64,000 bases of DNA from the NCBI RefSeq assembly GCF_021462225.1, contig NC_061797.1:28171093-28235092 (forward strand), given 5' to 3'. A program made the translations under genes and the position numbers. The DNA comes from Girardinichthys multiradiatus. Its lineage: Eukaryota > Chordata > Actinopteri > Cyprinodontiformes > Goodeidae. Shown here one piece after another: positions 36,587-47,265 of the stretch (within the stretch, counting starts at the first letter, position 1; each line of letters starts with the position of its first letter). The notes below the pieces were generated by a model, which was given only the letters and a program-made list of their open reading frames with translations, ran no database searches and had not been told where the DNA came from.

Positions 36587-38196
36587 CAGGTCCTTCTCAA
36601 AATATTAGCATATTGTGATAAAGTTAATTATTTTCCATAATGTCATGATGAAAATTTAACATTCATATATTTTAGATTCATTGCACACTAACTGAAATAT
36701 TTCAGTTCTTTAATTGTCTTAATACGGATGATTTTGGCATACAGCTCATGAAAACCCAAAATTCCTATATCACAAAATTAGCATATTTCATCCGACCAAT
36801 AAAAGAAAAGTGTTTTTGATACAAAAAACGTCAACCTTCAAATAATCATGTACAGTTATGCCCTCAATACTTGGTCGGGAATCCTTTGGCAGAAATGACT
36901 GCTTCAATGTGGCGTGGCATGGAGGCAATCAGCCTGTGGCACTGATGAGGTCTTATGGAGGCCCAGGATGCTTCGATAGCGGCCTTTAGCTCATCCAGAG
37001 TGTTGGGTCTTGAGTCTCTCAACGTTCTCTTCACAATATCCCACAGAGTCTCTGTGGGGTTCAGGTCAGGAGAGTTGGCAGGCCAATTGAGCACACTGAT
37101 ACCATGGTCAGTAAACCATTTACCAGTGGTTTTGGCACTGTGAGCAGGTGCCGGGTTGTGCTGAAAAATGAAATCTTCATCTCCATAAAGCGTTTCAGCA
37201 GATGGAAGCATGAAGTGCTCCAAAATCTCCTGATAGCTAGCTGCATTGACCCTGCCCTTGATAAAACACAGTGGACCAACACCAGCAGCTGACACGGCAC
37301 CCCAGACCATCACTGACTCTGGGTACTTGACACTGGACTTCTGGCATTTTGGCATTTCCTTCTACCCAGTCTTCCTCCAGACTCTGGCACCTTGATTTCC
37401 GAATGACACGCAGAATTTGCTTTCATCCGAAAAAAGTACTTTGGACCACTGAGCAACAGTCCAGTGCTGCTTCTCTGTAGCCCAGGTCAGGCGCTTCTGC
37501 CGCTGTTTCTGGTTCAAACGTGGCTTGACCTGGGGAATGCGACACCTGTAGCCCATTTCCTGCACATGCCTGTGCACGGTGGCTCTGGATGTTTCTACTC
37601 CAGACTCAGTCCACTGCTTCCGCAGGTCCCCCAAGGTCTGGAATCGGCCCTTCTCCACAATCTTCCTCAGGGTCCGATCACCTCTTCTCGTTGTGCAGCG
37701 TTTTCTGCCACACTTTTTCCTTCCCACAGACTTCCCACTGAGGTGCCTTGATACAGCACTCTGGGAACAGCCTATTCGTTCAGAAATTTCTTTCTGTGTC
37801 TTACCCTCTTGCTTGAGGGTGTCAATAGTGGCCTTCTGGACAGCAGTCAGGTCGGCAGTCTTACCCATGATTGGGGTTTTGAGTGATGAACCAGGCTGGG
37901 AGTTTTAAAGGCCTCAGGAATCTTTTGCAGGTGTTTAGAGTTAACTCGTTGATTCAGATGATTAGGTTCATAGCTCGTTTAGAGACCCTTTTAATGATAT
38001 GCTAATTTTGTGAGATAGGAATTTTGGGTTTTCATGAGCTGTATGCCAAAATCATCCCTATTAAGACAATAAAAGACCTGAAATATTTCAGTTAATGTGC
38101 AATGAATCTAAAATATATGAATGTTAAATTTTCATCATTACATTATGGAAAATAATGAACTTTATCACAATATGCTAATATTTTGAGAAGGACCTG
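36587..38196 (-). mobile_element. Nearly complete Tc1-like transposon with 200-bp inverted repeats
   Basis: A 1610-bp element flanked by TA at 36585-36586 and 38197-38198. The terminal inverted repeats are about 200 bp (36587-36786 and 37997-38196) and differ at only a handful of positions. Each repeat holds two similar binding-site-like motifs, an outer CAAAATATTAGCATAT and an inner CACAAAATTAGCATAT. This is the inverted-repeat/direct-repeat layout known from Sleeping Beauty-type elements. The transposase gene inside has one stop codon and an altered catalytic residue. It is young but probably not autonomous. Confidence 0.96.
36864..37868 (-). pseudogene. Tc1-like transposase with one in-frame stop
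   Basis: The gene reads in a single frame from ATG at 37868 to the stop at 36864-36866 and is broken only by TAG at 37364-37362. Upstream of that stop, residues about 10-50 form the first helix-turn-helix (KEISERIGCSQSAVSRH), followed by a basic GRKKCGRKR patch and a second helix-turn-helix. The first catalytic Asp is present (SDESKF, residue 148). Downstream, the glycine/valine-rich VMVWGAVS follows. The second catalytic position is Asn instead of Asp (FQHNPAP, codon 37157-37155), and the third acidic residue is kept (SPDLNPTE), with 34 residues between. Two inactivating changes in an otherwise complete gene show recent death. Full length would be about 334 codons, normal for the family. Confidence 0.94.
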
Positions 38197-38198
38197 TA

Positions 38199-38869
38199 GG
38201 TTTTTGCAGACAGACTCATTTTCTGCTAACCAGAACTGCATGCTTTAGCCACACATACACCACTCTTATTTCTTTGTGATGGGGTCATTGTAACTGCCTC
38301 CGCTCAATCAAGTAAAATTGTTGGACTATGTGGAACAAAGGTATGTATTTTTTGTAATAAATTGAAACAGCATGAAGCTACACTGATGAAGAGATGAGCA
38401 AATAAGTGGTTGGCTAATGTGAAATAAAGTCTGTGTTGCAAAATAATTGTCAAAATTAACTTAAAGATCCTGTCATTGTATGAATAAACAAGGTTGCTCA
38501 GAAAACATGTCCTTCACCAAAGTTAGTGTTTAATTTTGCCATATTTTATGGCTTTCGTTTAACACATAATTCTTCACAAAGTTCCCTTCAAATTTAGCTC
38601 TGTAAATAACGCATTCAGATGTGCATATGAACAGCTCTGTCCACACTTGCACCATGCCCAATTCAGTCAGATGGATGAACAAACCTAGCCTTCATACACA
38701 CACATACACCCACATGCATAGATAGATGTATGTATCTTGTCCATCAATGAATTCAAATGTCATTGAAAAAATCACTTAAAACCCAGTTTCTTTGAAAATA
38801 ATAGTGTCACATTATATAACAAAAATATATATATTTTTGTACTGAAATGTCAGGCCACTGAAATGAATG
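38199..38869. other. Non-coding DNA
   Basis: AT-rich spacer between two related Tc1-like copies. No gene recognised. Confidence 0.4.
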
Positions 38870-39690
38870 TCCATATACTGCACAATATAGACTCAATTTA
38901 TCGACAGGGCTCCTTTTTCATGAATTAGTGCATAAATGCAGCTTTGTATGGAGGTGATCAGCCTATGGCCCTGCTGAGGTGTTGAGGGCAGCTACCAAGA
39001 ACTGTTGGAAAATGAAACCAGCAACTCCATAAAGCTTGTCAGCAGAGGGAAGTATAGGGTGCTAAAAACCTTTCTGGTAGACAACTGCACTGACTTTGGA
39101 CTTAATAACACACATTGGACCAACCAGGCAGATGATATGGTTCACCAATTCATCACTGACTAGTGTCATTCCCACAGGTTCTCAAGCAGCTTAAATTGTG
39201 CATGAGTTAAGGACGCAGTCTTCCTCTAGAATCTGGGACCTTGTTTTTAAATAAGATGCAAAATTTTATTTTATCTGAAAAGAGAACTTGGGATCACAGA
39301 GCCACAGTCCAGTTCTTTTTCTTCTTTAGCCCAGGTCAGGCACATTTTCTCTGTTCCAGAAGTTGTCAAACACAAGGAATGTGACAGGTCATCCATTTAG
39401 CTTAAGCACCTTTTTCTACCAAATTGTTTCCTTCCACTCAACTTTCTATGAACATGCTTGGATAAAGCCAACTTCTGTAGCAGGGATCTTTTATTGCTTA
39501 TAGTCTTTGTGAAGGGTGTCAATGACTATATGCTAGACAACTGTCAAATTAGCAGTTTTCAAATGGTTTTGTAAGATACGACATGACATTTCTGTGATGA
39601 AATTCATTTTAATTGGTTTATTTAATTTGGACATTTTTGGTTTTCATTAACTGTAATCAATAATCATTAATTTTAACAGAACCAATGTGA
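38870..39690 (-). mobile_element. Ancient Tc1-like relic, same family as 36587
   Basis: Segments at 38940-39180 and 39215-39420 align in order and orientation with the transposase gene of the element at 36587 (for example GTATGGAGGTGATCAGCCT and GCCCAGGTCAGGCAC). The end near 39640-39690 resembles its subterminal repeat (TTTTGGTTTTCATTAACTG). It is heavily mutated with deletions and has no open frame. Terminal repeats are not clearly delimited, so boundaries are approximate. Confidence 0.75.
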
Positions 39691-40298
39691 CTGCTCTGGA
39701 GACTTTAAACTTTTCACAATTTTTGAACTCATTCTTCGCTTATTGAGATTTTCATCTTTTTCCATGAACTGCAGGAATATTTACACACCCACAGCATGAT
39801 TGTGTGGCTAATTTGACTGCAATAAAATATGTGATAGAAAACCTGTGAAAACCATGGCTCAGTTCTTTACAATTATGGATCTGTAAGGAATAAAGGTGGG
39901 AAGATTATTAATTTGAAAGTACCCAGTGACTGCATGAAACAATGCTTTCTTTAACAGATGACCGAAGCCAATAAAGTTACTAATCTGGGCTCCAAATTCT
40001 CAAACTAAATTGTCCAGGGAAAGAAATTTCAACAGTTCATCTCCAACATATTCAGAGCCTCTATTCCAAGAGCAACAAGTATAAAACAGGACATGAAAGT
40101 GAGGCCTTTATCAGCCAGACTTTCCTTCGCATCAAATCCAAAAACAAACTAACCAAGGGGGGAGCAAGTTATCTTCAAAGCCCTGAAAATGTTAAAGAGC
40201 TCAGTTACTGGTCAGCAGGAGCACAGCCTTACCTGATGGGGGTTTTTGGTCTGAGTGTCCAACACACGGAAGCCTCTTTGACTGAGTTTCCTTTTCAC
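39691..40298. other. Non-coding DNA
   Basis: No gene recognised. 39700-39790 may include further transposon-derived sequence but cannot be assigned. Confidence 0.35.
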
Positions 40299-40579
40299 CT
40301 GTCAGGTTGAAGTCAGCAAGCAGAAGGGTCGCGCCCTCTTGGTCTCAGTAAACTCGTTGTGGACGTGGACGGCCAGTGACTGTTTCTAATATTCAGATGG
40401 TCCTTCTTTAAAAATGAATGAAGAGTGTAAAGCTATCGATCCAGTGCCTGGACACCTTAAGATGTTTTGGTGAGATACTCCTAGAATTCCAGGTATTTCC
40501 AGGGTTTTCCAAAGCTATATGGTTTGGGATTTAGGGACTCCCGGGTCACACAAACAGGATATCAAGATGACACCATCAC
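40299..40579 (-). other. Candidate spliced non-coding exon (minus)
   Basis: On the minus strand a long pyrimidine tract (T/C-rich from about 40620 down to 40582) ends in TTGTTCTAG (AG at 40581-40580), an excellent acceptor. A donor CTGACAG|GTGAAAAG follows 281 bp later (GT at 40298-40297). All three frames contain stops, so if real it is a 5' untranslated or long non-coding RNA exon. It is unique sequence, not a recognised repeat. Confidence 0.3.
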
Positions 40580-41779
40580 CTAGAACAAGAAAGAAAAAAA
40601 TGAGGGAGAAAAAAAACAGATTTAGAAAGAGTTTTCAACACAACTGGAAACCATTACAACAAAGAAAAGGTTCCACTGCTTTCCTCTAAGAGCCCTAAAA
40701 TGTCTATACCTCAACCTGCAAATAAGAGCACATAATAAATGTCTTTGATGGAAGACAAAGCAAAGCAGCATGATTTCAAAATTAATCATCTGTTTTTAGA
40801 GTCAACAAAATTAATCTATAATTATTTGAATGGTACTACTGCTGGACAGCCTCGCATGATTTCAAGATTACATTTAATAGCAAATTAACTGCGGTGAGTA
40901 ATTTCTTTTCTCATACCACTGAAGATTCTCAGATGAAAAATTATATAAAGATTCACAGAGGAACTTAATTTCCCTGTAACTGGAACAAGTCATATTCCTG
41001 TAATGGCATACATAATTGCCCATTCTGCAGAGGATCTCCAGCATTTGTCAACAAAGTCTCATAGACAATACTTATTTATTCAACTATCAATTCCAGCAAT
41101 GATGATAAAAAAAAATGTGTCTTAAAAAGGCTTTGAATTCCACAAGGGCCTGGTTTGTGAAGCTGGGTAAATATGCTTGTCATATGTTCCAATAATTCTA
41201 CAGTGACTGAGAGATAGTTTGGGAATACAATTGGGATTGGCAGACAGCTTGTGATAACTGAATAGCCTTTTTGAAGCTACATCCATTTGGAAGCACTGTG
41301 CAATGGTTTTTACCTCTGTGGTTTGGCTGGAGTTAAAGTCTGTGTTTAATTGTTCCCGAGAGTTCTTAGCGTGGCGCTGATAAGGAGCTCTGGGAGCAAC
41401 ATTTAAAAACTGCAGCTAAAAAATAACTAGAGTGTCCCTGGCTGCAGGTCTGATAAAGTGACAACAGAGTATCCACAAGGCAAAGACAAACGAAGATCAG
41501 GGAAACTGGGAGGAAAACAACAGGCAGACCGAAGCAGAGGTTGAGTGTGGCTGTGAGCTGCATGTAGCTGAAATGTTTCATTTGTTTTTCCTGACTTCAG
41601 CCTTTCAGAATCCACTTGAAATATCAATTTCAATGTTTATTTCAAGCTATCTTTAATGAAGAGGGTACAGTGTCTTACTTGCTAATCAATAACTAAATTA
41701 TCTTTATGACAGTTTTGTTAGCAGTTACAACAGAAGAAGAGCAGCGCTGTTAATTTGTCATCCCTGCCTTCCTATCTCT
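40580..41779. other. Unique non-coding DNA
   Basis: Mixed to AT-rich sequence. No gene or repeat recognised beyond the acceptor tract at its left edge. Confidence 0.4.
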
Positions 41780-41990
41780 TGTGCTCCATCTAAGGCCATG
41801 ACTTCTAGGGTTTGTCAGGGGCGACCTGTGGGAGTGTGTGTGTCAGATCAATAGCCCACCCACAGCAGAGCCGGGGGCGATCCCTGACCTGGGGTATTGA
41901 TTAGGCCCGCCTCAGCTGCCAATAGCAATGTGCTGGATGTGACACTGGGCTAAAACGGGAGCTAAGGAAGGGGGATTCTGAATTGCCAGT
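41780..41990. promoter_or_regulatory. Enhancer-like block with opposed ONECUT-type sites
   Basis: GC-richer repeat-free block containing ATCAATA at 41847-41853 and its exact reverse complement TATTGAT at 41895-41901, 41 bp apart. These resemble ONECUT/CUT-homeodomain sites. CCAAT-like CCAATAG lies near 41919. Regulatory role is inferred. Confidence 0.28.
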
Positions 41991-42429
41991 GGCAGCCCCA
42001 CAGCACACCGCAGATAAAAGTCAATTCCACTTAACCAAATCACTGACAACTAAATAGTTAACAGATACAAGAATGCACAGAGTGTGTGATGGCAGCAGCT
42101 GAGAGGCTTTGGGGATTTCCCTTCTCCATGACCTGTGTCGAAAGAGCACAAATGGCCAGAGGAGGCACATATTTGTTTGTCCTTTAATGTGGTCACAGCT
42201 CCGTCTCTTGGTTACACCTGCCTCATCTATTCATTGATTCAAGAACACTCTGTAGACTGAGCATTCATCAGGTGTTTAGTATTGATTGATGTTCACTAAC
42301 ATTTAAGAAATTTATAACACTTAATCAGAAGGAAAAAAAAACTCCCCATCGCAGTACAGATTTTCTAAATAGACAAATTATCTAGGTTTTAAAAGCAGCT
42401 ATTAGCTATGAGTTTACAGTCGAGTTTTC
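41991..42429. other. Non-coding DNA
   Basis: No gene recognised. Confidence 0.4.
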
Positions 42430-42800
42430 CTGTGCCTGCACACTCAGATGTAAAGCGGCTCCGCGGCAATTGTCAGACTCCTTTCGATCCATTTTACTCC
42501 CAGTCATTACGAGCCAATATTAGGGTAGTTTACATGTCACTTTACCGGTACTTTGCCTCATAAATGTAATTCTGTGGCTAGTGATTCTGTGTGCATTCAG
42601 CACGTATCTATGACTTCATATCTTTCCTGGTAATTGCTGAGTGACAGAAAGGCAATACTGACCACTTTATTATAAGACTGCTAGACTAACTGGACAGTGG
42701 CCTTTTGGCTCTGGGTCACTCAGGCCAGACTGACCTTATCTGCCCAGGTCGTCAGGGGTCAGTCACCCAGGAAGCGTTAGGACTTGACTAAGGTTACTGT
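42430..42800. promoter_or_regulatory. Possible conserved non-coding block
   Basis: Repeat-free sequence with balanced composition, including GGTAATTGCTGAGTGAC near 42630 and GGTCAGTCACCC near 42757, between AT-rich flanks. Called on texture only. Confidence 0.18.
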
Positions 42801-43975
42801 CAGTGGCATAGAACAAGGTCAGCTGACCCGGGCGAATTGTTCCTATCAGGTATTGATTGCAGTTTGTCTGCTTCAGCTGAGGTTGGACTAATCTCCCAAC
42901 ACCAGGGTCTCAGGGGCAGAGACTTCAGTGCAAAGTTAAGCATTGGAACTAACAGCAGTGGTAATGCAGCTTGCGGATACAAGTGAACATAAGAAGGTCT
43001 ACCAGAAGAGCTGTGGGGATTTGGGATTTTGAAAAACAGTGTGTGAAAGAGTGAGATGTAGCAGCAAGACAGGCACAGTGAATGTTCAATCTTTAAAAGT
43101 GCTGCTTATGGGCCATCAAATTCTGTGCAGAGCATTTTTTTCCACGGCAAATTGAAAGTCTGCGGTCAGTATTCTACTGTTTTAGGAATTGAGGGGGTCA
43201 GACTTGCACAATTCTGGCATGCACTTATTTTTACATAATGTCTACTCTTTATAGATAACAAAGAATCATATCCACTATGACAGTTCACAGGGCATAAACA
43301 ACACGTTTATTGTGTGGTCATCCATCTAGTACATTTTATTCTGATTCAAATTTGCCAGAAAATCAGACCCACAACTCACAAAGGAAGCAGACCTGGACCA
43401 TGTAGTACATCCAAAAATCACAACGAACATGATAAAAAGGAAGATGGTACAATCGAACACCTTTACAACAGGTATTTTGCTCATAGGCAATAAAGAAATG
43501 CACAGTTCAATTTATTTATTCTGACCATTCAGTTCTTCATTATTTAAGTCCAATTTCTGTTCAGCTAATTAAAGTAAGATATAGATAAACAGATTATTTC
43601 ATAAAATATATTTGGAAAAATAACAGATAGGATGTGGTGTCCGGAATGTCACTGGTGAAAAAGGTAAATACCAGTACACTTTACCAGTGTGGGACATGCT
43701 ATGTTATCTTACTACACTTTAAAGCTACTGAGTTTTCAAACATTTAAATTGCACAGATTTTAATGTAATAGCATCCTGAAAAAGAGTATGTTTTCTTTCT
43801 TAAATGACTCAATAAAAAATATCTTGACTGTGTTGCAGTTTAACAATCTGTTGTTAGGAAAATAGTCTGAAAACCTGAGGAAATTCTAAATTTAGCACCT
43901 AATGTTGCTCATTTTGTTTTAAAATATTTAGATATTTTCATTTTGTTGATGTTTGCCTCCAGTATTAAGGTAAAT
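42801..43975. other. AT-rich non-coding DNA
   Basis: No gene or repeat recognised. Confidence 0.4.
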
Positions 43976-44640
43976 GCAGAAGGCACTAATCAGTCATCAG
44001 CGCTCCATAACTCCAAAAGTTCACATCACTCCTTTGAGCCCGCCATCTCCTTTGCTACAACATAGGGAGACAAATATATGAGATTGTTAGTCAGTAACTA
44101 TGTGTGTATTTGTGTGTGCTTGCACCAGCTTGTGTCTGTGCAAGCCCCTTTATGTACATACTAAAGCATCTCTGTTGCTCGTTAACTCTTGTCTCTCTGC
44201 AACCGCTTGCCACCGTACATATTAAATCACATTAATGGCAGATGAGCTCTTGCTCTGGAGAGACAGGCGTCTATTTGAAACTGCATTTTATTGCACTTTG
44301 TTCCGTTTAATCAAAAAAATGCTATGTGAAGAGATAACCCGGTTTTTAAAAATCCCAGATAAACAGCAACGATTGCATCTTTAAATAATAAATGACTCTC
44401 TGCCTCTTACAGACGGGAGTATGACTGAAAATAATTGAAGACAACAATGTCCTATAAGAGCACCGCTCCTGCAGTGCTGATTCAGAATCCCTCATAACTT
44501 CAAACGCTCAGTCATAAAGTATGGATAATCTGCTAAGAAAAAAGGCAGGTGTGGTTGTTTACAATTTCTTTCTAATTAAGGCTACAGGATGGGGTATACT
44601 GTGTTAAAGTTGATATGTGTCTTTAAGACTTTCCCATAAA
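43976..44640. promoter_or_regulatory. Enhancer-like non-coding block
   Basis: Long repeat-free block with several developmental factor-type sites: AAATCACATTAATGG near 44225, TTTAATCAAAAA near 44308, a forkhead-type TTGTTTAC at 44555-44562 and TAATTA at 44573-44578. It is one of the best enhancer-like stretches in the window by eye. Conservation was not tested. Confidence 0.3.
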
Positions 44641-45869
44641 AACTGTAACTGTTGGCAAATTAGGGGCTGAACGGAAAACGAAACAAAGAACACTCTAATA
44701 TGATTTGTAGTCATGGAATAAATATTTCACAATCTGTCTACATTTGACACACTTTTAGTCAAGAACAAAGGATTCCCAAGGAACAAATTGCAGAAACTGA
44801 AACTTGAGACAATAACCTCTTTGACCTGTTTCAATTCAGCTTGTAACAGTGTAAATAATTTCTCTTCAACTTTATATTTTTATTGTTTTAAGTCAATAAG
44901 GATAGTTTGATTTTGAGGTGTCCACCAAAGGGATGAACTGGACAAACAAAGCAGTGACGCTTTATTACTGTGGCTTTTTAACTCTCATTAGACTGTGCAC
45001 AAAGCTGGCGTGCAACATGGTTTCTAAAATAGCAGTCATGGCGTTCACATAATGTAGACCATATACCTTTATAGAGCCAGTTATGAGAGTAAAGAAAATG
45101 AAGCAAAAAGCATGTAGGTGAAAGTTTTCCTGTCTTCTGTTTTCTTGTCTGTGAACAGGCAAGCAGTCTGCTGTGTGTCTGAGAGGGATAAGGCAGTGCT
45201 TGATGATTAATCACTGGACATAATAAAGCTTCTCACCACAAGCACACAGTCCAGCTGATTCTGTGATATGATTGAGGCCGATTAGAAAAGAGAAATAATC
45301 ATTCCTGACAGTGCATTCATGGAACACTTTAATGACATCCTCTGATTGGACCTTGTGAAGAAGATAATACGGGCTTTCTTTGGAGTGCCTTCTAAGATTA
45401 TTTCTTTAACTTCATGAAAAATGGGGAGGGGGCATGGGCCTGTATGCTGCTGATTTGAGGATTAAAATAAGATGACCTTTCACATTATGTTACTATGTAT
45501 AAAAGATGAAGTTTACAGTTTTTTTCATAACATTATAGCTTATCAATGGCTAGAGCCTCCGTGAAGCCCCTTTCAACATCATAAGGGTTTTTGTAGGTTC
45601 ATATACAACAGGCTTCTACCCCCCAGTGTGGGATTACTGTGCCTATATGTATGTGTGTGTGCAGAAAGGGGTGTATTGTTGATGTGTACGGTTGCTTTTT
45701 CAGTCTATATTGAAGAACCAATCTGGAATAAAAACTGTATTCTCTCTGTTTTACAGTCATTTTGGCCAAAAAAATTTGAGTTTTTTTAAAATTACATACT
45801 TCTCTAGAAAATATCCAAGTTATCAGTACTTTTTTGGCTAATTTTCAAAGAATAAATAAAACAATTTAA
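44641..45869. other. Non-coding DNA
   Basis: No gene or named repeat recognised. Confidence 0.4.
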
Positions 45870-46200
45870 CAGCCATCCATCAGTTGTCTAAAACCACTAA
45901 TCATTTCTTGGTCACCGAGGGTCCGTCTCCAGTGGTCAGTCGGCAAGTGGAATGGTACACCCTAGACCGGTCTCCAGTCCATCTCGAAGGGCATTTTAAC
46001 GAGAGACCAATTATCCTATTATACATGTCTTTGGATGGTGACAGGAAGCTGAAGTCCCTGGAGGGAATCTATGCATGGGGAGAAGATGCAAACACCATGC
46101 AGAAAGACCAAAGGCTGGGATTCAAACCTGGGATCTTCTTGCTGCGTGGAAGAATGCTAACAACTGCACAATCAAACAGTTCAAAGCTTAAACATCCACT
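45870..46200 (-). mobile_element. Teleost SINE-like repeat (tRNA-like head at right)
   Basis: Read on the minus strand from about 46190 it begins with a tRNA-like head (CAGTTGTTAGCATTCTTCC, then CAGGTTTGAATCCC, B-box-like). It continues through the family body: a CTTTCTGCATGGTG segment, CTTCTCCCCATGCATAG, CAAAGACATG, and the GATGGACTGGAGACC segment near 45975. The left end carries CCATCCATCAG. It is the same family as 8385-8600 but less diverged. Its right edge abuts the (GGAT) array. Confidence 0.68.
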
Positions 46201-47229
<1,029 letters not shown>

Positions 47230-47245
47230 GATTTTGTTTTTACAA

Positions 47246-47265
47246 ACTCTTGTTATAACAAGAGT
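47246..47265. repeat. 20-bp perfect palindrome
   Basis: ACTCTTGTTATAACAAGAGT, a perfect inverted repeat 16 bp to the right of the GATA array. Confidence 0.8.

Noticed and set aside
37464..37908. Plus-strand frames across the second Tc1-like gene
   Set aside because: Antisense shadows of the transposase pseudogene.
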